64,000 nt of DNA from Gammaproteobacteria bacterium (GTDB taxonomy: Bacteria > Pseudomonadota > Gammaproteobacteria > Acidiferrobacterales > Sulfurifustaceae), in the NCBI GenBank assembly GCA_029863005.1, contig JAOTWF010000002.1:1-64000 (forward strand), in the 5' to 3' direction. Below are positions 9,574 to 17,864 of the stretch, in pieces (position 1 is the stretch's first letter; each line of letters begins with the position of its first letter). The notes under the pieces are model-generated. The model was not told the DNA's origin and searched no databases. It saw nothing but the letters and a program-made list of their open reading frames with translations. The translations under genes were made by a program, and so were the position numbers.

Positions 9574-9738
9574 CAAGACCTTACATTTCATGCGCCACTG
9601 AGGATGTGGATCGAGTTTGGCGACGCCTTCGACTTCACCGGCGCGGACTTCAGGGGTTGGTGTCGAGCCGCAGGTTTGAAGCGCTACGAGGTCTTGTTGT
9701 GCGCGGGACCGTGCAGCGCCGCGGTGGCTTACAAATAA
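9574..9738 (+). pseudogene. C-terminal remnant of a class I (O-)methyltransferase-like protein
   Basis: Reading frame gives ...MWIEFGDAFDFTGADFRGWCRAAGLKRYEVLLCAGPCSAAVAYK*, resembling the end of O-methyltransferase-type enzymes, with an in-frame stop (TAG 9571-9573) upstream and no N-terminal part. Confidence 0.5.
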
Positions 9739-9749
9739 GCCGGCTCGGC

Positions 9750-9938
9750 CTATCCTGTTATCAACGCCATCACGAGCAAGAGAGCGGCAATACCCTGGAA
9801 GATAATCCGGGCGTTCATGAACTGGCCGCTGTGTTTGTCATCGTACTCGCCACCCTTGGTCATGGATCGGAGGCCTGCCACCATGGAGGCGACGGTAGCG
9901 AGGAGAGCCAGGATAACCAGTATTGTTATGATTTTCAT
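9750..9938 (-). CDS. Small two-TM protein (HIG1 / twin-transmembrane-like)
   Basis: 62 aa, two TM helices flanking LRSMTKGGEYDDKHSGQFMNARIIFQ. Confidence 0.65.
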   Translation of the reverse strand: MKIITILVILALLATVASMVAGLRSMTKGGEYDDKHSGQFMNARIIFQGIAALLLVMALITG

Positions 9939-10149
9939 AAGTTGCTCCTGTCTTGGATTGCCCCAAATAGCACAACACTTTCACCCGTCATTATCAACCG
10001 AGTAATCCAGTAAAGATCACTCAGGCCGGGGAATGCTGGCAAAATCGAAGGACTCCTCTGCACGACTGTATCGCGGCACACAGACGTTTTTCGCGCGCAG
10101 CCCGATAAAGGATAAAATATTCAACCGGCAATGAATCTATCAATTTAAA

Positions 10150-10893
10150 ATGTCTATCGTGACTAAGGCGAAACGGACCCGGAACCTTTATGAACCGGGC
10201 AAACCCTTCAAATTGTCTCGTTCCAAAATTGAAAACTTTCTGAATTGCCCACGTTGCTTTTACCTCGACCGGCGTCTCGGGATCGGGCAGCCATCGGGCC
10301 CGCCGTTCAATCTCAATTCTGCGGTGGACCATCTTCTCAAGAAGGAATTCGACGTCTTTCGGGCTGAAGGCAAGCCGCATCCCCTGATGCAGGAACACGG
10401 GATTGATGCCATCCCGTATGCCGATGAGCGGCTTTCGGAATGGCGCGAGAATTTCAAGGGCGTGACATACCACCATGCGTCAACCAACTTGGTCATCTCC
10501 GGCGCGGTGGACGATCTGTGGATCAACCCGAAAGGCGAGGTGAACGTCGTAGATTACAAGGCCACCAGCAAGGACAGCGAAGTCAATCTCGACGCTGACT
10601 GGCAGATATCCTACAAGCGTCAGATGGAGATTTACCAATGGCTGTTGCGCCGCAACGGCTTGAGCGTGTCGGACACCGGTTACTTCGTATACTGCAACGG
10701 CCGTCGCGACCGGGGCGCTTTTAATGGAAAATTGGAATTCGCCGTGAAAATTATTCCCTATGCTGGTAATGACAGTTGGGTGGAGGAGTGCATCGTATCC
10801 GCCCACCGCTGCCTGTCATCGGCCGACATTCCACCGCACAATCCTGTTTGCGAGTTCTGCAACTACCGCGCAGCCGTTCGCGAAGTAGAATGA
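10150..10893 (+). CDS. PD-(D/E)XK nuclease superfamily protein, RecB/Cas4-like
   Basis: CPRCFYLD N-terminal motif, GAVDDLW, VVDYKAT (D-x-K), QMEIYQWLL (QxxxY), C-terminal CEFCNYR. Confidence 0.8.
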   Translation: MSIVTKAKRTRNLYEPGKPFKLSRSKIENFLNCPRCFYLDRRLGIGQPSGPPFNLNSAVDHLLKKEFDVFRAEGKPHPLMQEHGIDAIPYADERLSEWRENFKGVTYHHASTNLVISGAVDDLWINPKGEVNVVDYKATSKDSEVNLDADWQISYKRQMEIYQWLLRRNGLSVSDTGYFVYCNGRRDRGAFNGKLEFAVKIIPYAGNDSWVEECIVSAHRCLSSADIPPHNPVCEFCNYRAAVREVE

Positions 10894-10909
10894 TACCAAG
10901 GGGCCAAAC

Positions 10910-11179
10910 ATGAGCGGCATGAAGAAATTGAAACACGAAACCGAACTGGTAAAAGGAGCCATCCTCGCCGGTATGAAATACGGTGAGGACCGTGGCGCGG
11001 TCGTGTTTGAACCTACGGATTCAGCCAGCGAGAAAATCCTTTTCATATACCGGTTGCTGGTGCATGACAAGCTCATTCAGCCCCTGCCGGAAGACCAGGT
11101 ATCGCAACAAACCATGCGCCACAAACTGGCCATCTGGTATTCCAAGCAACTGCCACCAGATCATCCGTTATTGAAATAA
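10910..11179 (+). CDS. DUF5062-like small protein
   Basis: 89 aa, MKKLKHETELVKGAILAGMKYGEDRGA... pattern recognised as DUF5062-like. Confidence 0.6.
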   Translation: MSGMKKLKHETELVKGAILAGMKYGEDRGAVVFEPTDSASEKILFIYRLLVHDKLIQPLPEDQVSQQTMRHKLAIWYSKQLPPDHPLLK

Positions 11180-11196
11180 GTGAATACGGATTGTTT

Positions 11197-11457
11197 ATGA
11201 ATATTGAAAACATGATTGAAGCCGCACTCAATTTCATTAGTGTCCATCCATACGCAACTGGCGCCATCCTGGCCATCGCGGGTGTATTCTCGTATTTCAA
11301 GATTAAAATTGTCTTGAAAGCGGTCATCGCCTGCCTGATATTTGGCGCCATCGTGTATGTCGTCCTGTTCTTCGTCAATCTGGCCTCAACGGGGATGGAG
11401 AATACTGAAAAATTACTAGCTAATCCGAATCAGGTGGTTGACAAACTGAAAAAATAA
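11197..11457 (+). CDS. Small membrane protein, hypothetical
   Basis: Two or three hydrophobic segments; ATG at 11197 preferred over TTG at 11191. Confidence 0.55.
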   Translation: MNIENMIEAALNFISVHPYATGAILAIAGVFSYFKIKIVLKAVIACLIFGAIVYVVLFFVNLASTGMENTEKLLANPNQVVDKLKK

Positions 11458-11540
11458 GACGGAAGAATCTGTAACCAGCCACCATCTCTCGATAGCAATA
11501 TGGTTATTACACTTCTACAAGTTTCAATAGGAGCCGGCCT

Positions 11541-12026
11541 ATGAAGAAAATATTGATCTCGCTGTTCATCGGTACCTTGCTGGGTGGGGCGGGCGGGTTC
11601 GCCCTGGGGATTTTCCTGTACCCGTATATTTTTCTATCTGACATCGTGGCAAAAGAACAAGTCGTGAATGTAGCGCAGAAAAAAATTATCGCCGCCGGAA
11701 AATTTATCCATGCCAATCCGAGCGATCCGATTCATCATGGAAAGGGTGCGGTGACGGTTTATAACGATGCCGTGCATCTGAATGCCGACTTCGAGGTTGG
11801 TCCAGGTCCCGCGTATCATGTCTATCTTGTCCCGATCGATACCGTAACTCCGGACACGGCGGTGGAAAAGGCTATGTTCGTGGATCTCGGCCGTCTGCGC
11901 GCTTTTAAGGGTAGCCAGGTGTATGACATCCCCCCTGGCATGGATCTGAAAAAATATCCCAACGTGGTAATCTGGTGCGAGCATTTCAGCGTGCTGATCT
12001 CGCCTGCCAAGCTCGAGTTCAAGTGA
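11541..12026 (+). CDS. DM13 domain-containing membrane-anchored protein
   Basis: N-terminal TM, then GKFIHANPSDPIHHGKGAVTVYNDAVHLNADFEVGPGPAYHVYLVP...VVIWCEHFSVLISPAKL (DM13 pattern with conserved Cys). Confidence 0.75.
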   Translation: MKKILISLFIGTLLGGAGGFALGIFLYPYIFLSDIVAKEQVVNVAQKKIIAAGKFIHANPSDPIHHGKGAVTVYNDAVHLNADFEVGPGPAYHVYLVPIDTVTPDTAVEKAMFVDLGRLRAFKGSQVYDIPPGMDLKKYPNVVIWCEHFSVLISPAKLEFK

Positions 12027-12121
12027 GGTAATCATTATCATTACTTCCGCTTTTCAGGGCGGGAGTTCTCTTCATGACAAACCCGCACTTATGACGGTAC
12101 ATGAAGTAGAATAGGGCGGGT

Positions 12122-12511
12122 ATGGAAAAACCTAATTATTCTTATCCCGGGAATCCCCTTCATCGTCCGCGCTTCCGTATCGGGCGAATTCTGTTCCCGC
12201 TGGCTTTCGCGGTGGTCGTCCTCGTGATCCTTGGAGACAAGATCCCCGCGGTTCATGATGCCAAAGAAAAGCTGCTACATCCGGAGAATTATCAGGCGCG
12301 GCAGGCCTGTCATGCCGCTGCGCTGGCGGCTGCCAGCCAGCCGGCTTATGCACGTATCGTAACTCCCGGTAATGTGCATGAAACGCTGGGTGCGCGTTAT
12401 GTGGAAGGCGTCACAATCGGTGAGATGGGGCAGGGGGGAAGCGAGGTTACGTTCCCATTCAGCTGTTACGTCGAACCCGGCGGCAAGATCATCAAAACCT
12501 CTAAACAATAA
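12122..12511 (+). CDS. Hypothetical membrane-anchored protein
   Basis: Single TM segment near the N-terminus, soluble C-terminal domain. Confidence 0.45.
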   Translation: MEKPNYSYPGNPLHRPRFRIGRILFPLAFAVVVLVILGDKIPAVHDAKEKLLHPENYQARQACHAAALAAASQPAYARIVTPGNVHETLGARYVEGVTIGEMGQGGSEVTFPFSCYVEPGGKIIKTSKQ

Positions 12512-12525
12512 GCCCCTCACGCAGG

Positions 12526-12981
12526 TCAGCGCCGGGGGTTGAATTCTCCCTGGTATTCGAACGGCAGCTTTCCCAGGCGGTCTGCCACACTGATACCGCC
12601 TGACAAGCGATAATGCAGGCTTTGCCCCTTGTTGCTTTCCATGCCGCGGACCTGGTCGAAGAGCCGCACCAGATTGCTTACTAGGTTGAGCTCCACCAAC
12701 GCCTCGCCGTAGGCCGGGACCGTCACCGCCTGGTGGGTGACGCCGCGCCCGAATTCAGTGTCGTTGATATCGAGCCGAAAGTTCATTCCGCTGATAGGTA
12801 TCGGGACCGGATTGGGGTTCTGTACCCTCAGCGTCACGGCGTATCGCTGTTCCAGCAGCGTCATGTCCAGGACCTGGAGATTGTTCAAGGTGACATGCGG
12901 ATTTTCGATCCCCGGGGGGAGCACCGTGCAACCGGTTAACAGGGCCACCAAAAACAGACTAAATAGTTTCTTCACGAACAT
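12526..12981 (-). CDS. LEA type 2 (WHy domain) lipoprotein
   Basis: Lipobox VALLTGC; VTLRVQNPNPVPIPISGMNFRLDINDTEFGRGV is the LEA-2/WHy signature. Confidence 0.82.
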   Translation of the reverse strand: MFVKKLFSLFLVALLTGCTVLPPGIENPHVTLNNLQVLDMTLLEQRYAVTLRVQNPNPVPIPISGMNFRLDINDTEFGRGVTHQAVTVPAYGEALVELNLVSNLVRLFDQVRGMESNKGQSLHYRLSGGISVADRLGKLPFEYQGEFNPRR

Positions 12982-13120
12982 GTCCTGGATCGGTTCTCGA
13001 AATCTGCCTGGCCGGTAATTTATTCGTGTAAGGATTGTATCAAGTGGTTTGAAAAAATCTTCAAACTGGTACTCAAGAATTTACAAATCTTAACATTCCG
13101 GCGGGTCATTTATTTCTATA

Positions 13121-13151
13121 TTGACATTAGAATCCATTGTGTCACTGTATA
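13121..13151 (+). promoter_or_regulatory. Candidate sigma70-like promoter
   Basis: TTGACA (13121-13126), 19-nt spacer, TGTATA (13146-13151), upstream of a small ORF with AAGGAGA SD; spacer is longer than optimal. Confidence 0.35.
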
Positions 13152-13184
13152 AATCCATTAACACTAATTAATTAAGGAGATGGC

Positions 13185-13340
13185 ATGGCCAAGGCAAGAA
13201 GAACGACTCACCGCAGCAGCAAGGGCACCAAGCTGTACGCCGTGCGTGACAGCAAGGGGCGTTTCAAGGATATCCAGTCCTACAAGCGTTCACACGCCGC
13301 CGATATGCGGCGGAAGTCCAAAAAAGAAAAAGCACGCTAG
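13185..13340 (+). CDS. Small highly basic protein (51 aa), absent from the supplied ORF track
   Basis: ATG...TAG encodes MAKARRTTHRSSKGTKLYAVRDSKGRFKDIQSYKRSHAADMRRKSKKEKAR; AAGGAGA SD at 13174-13180. Confidence 0.75.
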   Translation: MAKARRTTHRSSKGTKLYAVRDSKGRFKDIQSYKRSHAADMRRKSKKEKAR

Positions 13341-13423
13341 CCAAGCTATGGCCGGACCGATCCCGCCACCCGGCTGGACAAGTCTGGTGTAGACATTCAA
13401 CCCGATCGCGATTTCACAGGAGA

Positions 13424-13846
13424 ATGACGTTGAGTATTCTAGATAAAATCACCGGCGGAATCGCCGATCAATTGAAAGGCCAGGCGGACGAGCAGGGCAA
13501 CCTGCTCAATGCCGCCATGGAGATCATGAACAGCCCCGATGTCGGCGGACCCAGTGGCATGCTCCAAGCCTTGACGAAACAAGGGCAGGGGGATGTCGTC
13601 AATTCCTGGCTATCGACCGGGAAAAACCTTCCCATATCTCCGGATACGCTGCTAAATGTCTTCGGCCAGGAAAAAGTTCAACAAATGGCCGCAAGCATGG
13701 GTATGTCCATCCCGTCGCTCTTGAGCGGCCTTTCAACCATGTTGCCCGAGATGATAGACAAGCTCTCGCCCGGCGGCAAACTACCTGCGGGAGAAGAAGC
13801 GAGCGACGCGTTGGGCCAGCTGGCAAAAAATTTTTTCCGCAACTAA
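13424..13846 (+). CDS. YidB family protein (DUF937)
   Basis: MLQALTKQGQGDVVNSWLSTGKNLPISPDTLLNVFGQEKVQQMA...LLSGLSTMLPEMIDKLSPGGKLP. Confidence 0.85.
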   Translation: MTLSILDKITGGIADQLKGQADEQGNLLNAAMEIMNSPDVGGPSGMLQALTKQGQGDVVNSWLSTGKNLPISPDTLLNVFGQEKVQQMAASMGMSIPSLLSGLSTMLPEMIDKLSPGGKLPAGEEASDALGQLAKNFFRN

Positions 13847-13876
13847 CAGACTTTGATCCTCAACTGGAGGTGATAC

Positions 13877-14101
13877 ATGGCAGATAAAGACATGCCGGAT
13901 TTTTCCGGGATTCAGAGCGGTTCCAGCACCACCGCGACGCATATCTACGAGGTCGTATCCGGCGATAGCCTGTCGAAAATTGCCAAGCGCGAATACGGCA
14001 ATGCAAAACTGTGGAACAAGATCTTTGAGGCGAACAAGGACATCATCAAAGACCCAAACAAAATCTATCCTGGCCAGAAATTGAAAATTCCCCCCAGATA
14101 A
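13877..14101 (+). CDS. Small LysM domain protein
   Basis: YEVVSGDSLSKIAKREYGNAKLWNKIFEANKDIIKDPNKIYPGQKLKIP is a single LysM domain. Confidence 0.9.
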   Translation: MADKDMPDFSGIQSGSSTTATHIYEVVSGDSLSKIAKREYGNAKLWNKIFEANKDIIKDPNKIYPGQKLKIPPR

Positions 14102-14144
14102 CCACGTCGTTTTTTTTCATACATCTTCTTTAAGGAGAACATCG

Positions 14145-14609
14145 ATGAAAGTCAGTCACCTATTTTCACTTGCATTGCTGGTGGCGATCAGCACCGCTGG
14201 TTGCGGGAAAAAGGAAACACCACCTCCCGCCGCATCAGTACCGGCCGTTCAAACCGCGCCACAGACTGCGCCGATTGGCGTGACTGTCTCACAAATCAAG
14301 CTTGGCAATGCCATTGGCGCCGACAAGCGCGTGACCACGCCAGGGGCCAGCTTCAACAAGAACGACACGATTTACGCCTCGGTGGAAACTCAGGGCGCCG
14401 GAAAATTGACACTCAAGGCCAAATGGACCTACCACAAGGGTGAAATGGTTGCCCCCGTAAAAGAGAACACCATGGATATCTCGGCTGATGGGCCGGCGGT
14501 GAATGAGTTTCACATCAGCATGCCGGCTGGGTTGCCTTCTGGAAAATACCAGGTCGAGATTTTCGCCGACAATAAGTCGGCGGGAGTGAGTGATTTCACA
14601 ATCAACTAG
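14145..14609 (+). CDS. Lipoprotein, hypothetical
   Basis: Lipobox ISTAGC; Pro/Ala-rich linker then an Ig-like beta domain. Confidence 0.65.
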   Translation: MKVSHLFSLALLVAISTAGCGKKETPPPAASVPAVQTAPQTAPIGVTVSQIKLGNAIGADKRVTTPGASFNKNDTIYASVETQGAGKLTLKAKWTYHKGEMVAPVKENTMDISADGPAVNEFHISMPAGLPSGKYQVEIFADNKSAGVSDFTIN

Positions 14610-14691
14610 GCATTGGCCAATGTCGGCGTCGTCAACATCGGCGCCGACCTGATTGCCTTCACGGCAAGTAAAAGTAAAAAAGAACATACTT

Positions 14692-15051
14692 TCACTGACA
14701 AAGATAGGAATTCTTGTAACCGCGTTCCTTGCGTGGTTGCCGGCAACGGACGGAATACGAAGTCGTGACATCACGTCGGCGTGTGGAGTAGTTGCACAAC
14801 ACGGCGTCACCCCGATATGGGGAAGATCCAATCAGGTTAAATTGAATACGCTTTTTTGATTCGAGGCTGATTGGATCGCGCGTCGCGAGGCCATTGCCGT
14901 CCACCTCAATCCAGACATTGATCGAGGCCGCGCACTTTACACTGTGGGGACGGGTTTGCCGTGAAGTGGCCGGTGCCTCCGGCTCGGCCGCAACATTAAT
15001 TGGGGTTGATGCAGTAAGGACGATAAACAAGAGATACGGTTTCAGGCGCAT
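14692..15051 (-). CDS. Exported hypothetical protein
   Basis: Start MRLKPYLLFIVLTASTPINVAA (signal peptide) with GGGAGA upstream; shorter than the supplied ORF, which starts at 15207. Confidence 0.5.
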   Translation of the reverse strand: MRLKPYLLFIVLTASTPINVAAEPEAPATSRQTRPHSVKCAASINVWIEVDGNGLATRDPISLESKKRIQFNLIGSSPYRGDAVLCNYSTRRRDVTTSYSVRCRQPRKERGYKNSYLCQ

Positions 15052-15236
15052 AAATTCTCCCTTTCCATGTATTATGAGCCTAGCTTCTGGTCCACAGCCC
15101 GCAAGGCCGCCGGTCCGGATAACTGGGTGCCAATAGGAGCCCCTTGCCGCGTGGGTGTTTTGGCCAGCGACTGCGATAATGAACAAAATCGAAGTAAACT
15201 TCATCATCCTTAATCAATTCCTATGGAGGATAATCC

Positions 15237-15725
15237 ATGCGAAAAATATCACTCGCGCTGCTAGGACTGTTGGTATACACGTCCACTTTGGCCGATGATG
15301 TGTTGAACACCAAGCTCATGTCACTCGACTTGGCGCGCGATATCGCTAATGCCACACTTCAGGATTGCCGCAAGAAAGGATTTAACACGGCCATCGTCGT
15401 GGTGGACCGCTCGGGTGATGTGCAGGTGGTATTGCGCGATATATACGTCTCACGCCATGCTATCGAGATCGCCCAACGCAAGGCGAGCGCGGTGGTGATG
15501 TCGGGCGTCAGCACACACGATTTCATCAAGAACCGCGGTGAAATCCGTGCCGAATTGAATGAGGTCCCAGGCATCCTGTTGCTCCAAGGAGGCGTACCGA
15601 TTCGTGCTGTTGGTTCACTGATTGGTGCCGTGGGTGTCAGCGGAGCCCCTGGTGGGGAAAAAGATGAAGCCTGTGCCCTGGAAGGGATCAAGGCAGTGCA
15701 AGAAAGGCTCGATTTCGCCACTTAG
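15237..15725 (+). CDS. GlcG/HbpS family heme-binding-like protein, exported
   Basis: Signal peptide; LARDIANATLQDCRKKGFNTAIVVVDRSGDVQVVLRD...GGVPIRAVGSLIGAVGVSGAPGGEKDEACALEGI. Confidence 0.85.
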   Translation: MRKISLALLGLLVYTSTLADDVLNTKLMSLDLARDIANATLQDCRKKGFNTAIVVVDRSGDVQVVLRDIYVSRHAIEIAQRKASAVVMSGVSTHDFIKNRGEIRAELNEVPGILLLQGGVPIRAVGSLIGAVGVSGAPGGEKDEACALEGIKAVQERLDFAT

Positions 15726-15827
15726 GGAGATACAGCAGGGGGGTTGTCTTGGGTTCTTCATGGGCAAGCCGTAAGATAAAATGTTTGGATATTTCAGCAT
15801 TTACTTTGTACTCGCATTCCAAAGATC

Positions 15828-16643
15828 ATGAAAAATACTATGTGGTTGGTGGTAGTACTGGTTATCGGAGGAATCGCCGCCGGATTTTACTTTTGGCAGT
15901 TGAAAAAAGATGAAACACCGCCGCCCGTTGCTGAATCGACCCTGCCAGCGGCACCACCAGAGCCCCAGATAAAACATCCTATCAGGGAAGCACCGGCATC
16001 GGATGAACCACTGCCGCTACTGGAAGATAGTGACGGCGCCCTGCTTGGGGCGCTTACAGGATTTTTCGGGCAAAAAGCGGTTCAGGAATTCTTCGAAGTC
16101 AAGGAACTGGCCCGGCGCTTTGTAGTTACGGTCGACAATTTACCGCGTCAGAAAGTCCCGCTGCGTTATCGCTTGTTCAAGCCAGTAGCGGGGAAGTTTC
16201 TAGTCACCGGTGTCGGAGACGACTTTCTCTCCAAACCCGAGAATCACCGGCGTTACAACGCCTACGTGCTGCTGACCGGAGCCGTGGATATTAAAAAACT
16301 GGTGGCGGTGTACACGCGTTTTTACCCGCTGTTCCAGGAGGAATACGTCAACCTCGGTTACCCCCAAGGATATTTCAACGACCGCCTAGTGGTGGCGATC
16401 GACGACATGCTGGCGGCCCCGGACATCTCGGGTTCGATCAAGCTAATTCGGCCGAAGGTTCTATACTTGTTCGCAGACCCCGCGCTCGAGGAACTCTCGG
16501 CTGGCCAGAAGATCATGATTCGAATGGGTGTCGAAAACGCCGTGCGCGTGAAAGCGCGTTTGCGTGAATTCCGCAAGGAACTGATTTATAAGGCGCCAAA
16601 AACCGAAGAAACAACGACAGAGCCAACGACGAACAAGAACTGA
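15828..16643 (+). CDS. DUF3014 domain-containing protein
   Basis: N-terminal TM, Pro-rich linker, RYNAYVLLTGAVDIKKLVAVYTRFYPLFQEEYVNLGYPQGYFNDRLVVAIDDML. Confidence 0.75.
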   Translation: MKNTMWLVVVLVIGGIAAGFYFWQLKKDETPPPVAESTLPAAPPEPQIKHPIREAPASDEPLPLLEDSDGALLGALTGFFGQKAVQEFFEVKELARRFVVTVDNLPRQKVPLRYRLFKPVAGKFLVTGVGDDFLSKPENHRRYNAYVLLTGAVDIKKLVAVYTRFYPLFQEEYVNLGYPQGYFNDRLVVAIDDMLAAPDISGSIKLIRPKVLYLFADPALEELSAGQKIMIRMGVENAVRVKARLREFRKELIYKAPKTEETTTEPTTNKN

Positions 16644-16656
16644 TTGGAGATTTGTT

Positions 16657-17100
16657 ATGCCCTCAGCCCAGGAACGGGCCAAACAACTTGCCCAGGAGAT
16701 GCGCAAGGCGGTCAAGGAAGCCAAGGAAGCAGAGGCCCGCGCCAAACGCCTAGGTGAAGAGGTTATGCAGGCGCTCGCCGAAGCTAAAGCCGAGGCGGAA
16801 TCTTTAGCGGACGTGGTCGAATACCCTCCGGGGAGATATGAGTGCAAGTCCTGCCGGCAACCTCTGCTGTTCATGGAGCCGACACGGGAACTAACCCCCT
16901 GCGAGAACTGCGGCGGAACGGAATTCGTCGGGCACGAGCCCCGAGTTTTGAAAGTGACACCTCCGCCACCGAAAAAATACCCTGCCGGGATGTATGAATG
17001 CGCCGGCTGTGGGTCGCGCGTCGCGTTGGCCGAGGGTGTAGATAAACTCACGCCATGTGATATTTGCGGTATAGCGGTTCTGCGCGCCCCTCAATCGTAA
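16657..17100 (+). CDS. Coiled-coil protein with two zinc-ribbon motifs
   Basis: YECKSCRQPLLF...CENCGG and YECAGCGSRV...CDICG (CxxC pairs) after a helical N-terminus. Confidence 0.7.
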   Translation: MPSAQERAKQLAQEMRKAVKEAKEAEARAKRLGEEVMQALAEAKAEAESLADVVEYPPGRYECKSCRQPLLFMEPTRELTPCENCGGTEFVGHEPRVLKVTPPPPKKYPAGMYECAGCGSRVALAEGVDKLTPCDICGIAVLRAPQS

Positions 17101-17133
17101 TATTTCTTCAAATATTCAAGGAGATTCACCATT

Positions 17134-17613
17134 ATGTTCATGCCATTTACCATTCCCTTTGGTTGCGTAATGCTCTACAACGTCCTCAAACTAAAGCCTG
17201 GGGTAACTCGGGAGGACATCGAGCTTGCCATCGGTGAGATGTGTAATGTGGTCAAAAACACCTATGGCGACGATAAAGGTGGCTTTATTGGCGGACAGGT
17301 ATTCAAATTCACGGGATTCATCTCGGAAGAAGGCTCTTTCGCGACAGAACAGAGGGCCGAGGACCATGTCGCCATCCTGACTTACTGGCACTCGTTCGAG
17401 CAGCATGAGGCCTCACACGCTGACCATATATTTAAAGCCAAATTCGACGCTGTGGGAGAGTTTTGCACTGATGCCTACGAGATTGGCTACGAAATGCTAT
17501 GGCAAGGCGAGCCAGAAGAACCGCACAAGCCAAAGCCGACCAGGAAAACCAAAAAGGTGTCAAAAAAATCCAAACGCAGAGCAGGGAAGAAGTCAAAAGC
17601 TAAGCGCCGCTAA
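17134..17613 (+). CDS. Hypothetical protein with polycationic C-terminal tail
   Basis: Folded N-terminal domain followed by KPKPTRKTKKVSKKSKRRAGKKSKAKRR. Confidence 0.55.
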   Translation: MFMPFTIPFGCVMLYNVLKLKPGVTREDIELAIGEMCNVVKNTYGDDKGGFIGGQVFKFTGFISEEGSFATEQRAEDHVAILTYWHSFEQHEASHADHIFKAKFDAVGEFCTDAYEIGYEMLWQGEPEEPHKPKPTRKTKKVSKKSKRRAGKKSKAKRR

Positions 17614-17864
17614 GCGATATTATACAGGTGTTCCTTCTGATGAAGAGAGGAGTAGATGCATGGGTGGTAATCTATTCATTTTATTATTTTACATAATATA
17701 CATTATACGAATAATGTGAAACCATGGACTTTCATTCATGACTGCCAAAGTCTAAGACACTTACAAAAAGCCCACCTTACCCATAAACTCTTAAGGCAAT
17801 ACCGCCAGAATTTGAAAGGTATTATTCTTAGATAGAACTCTAAATGAATCTATAAACTATTTGT

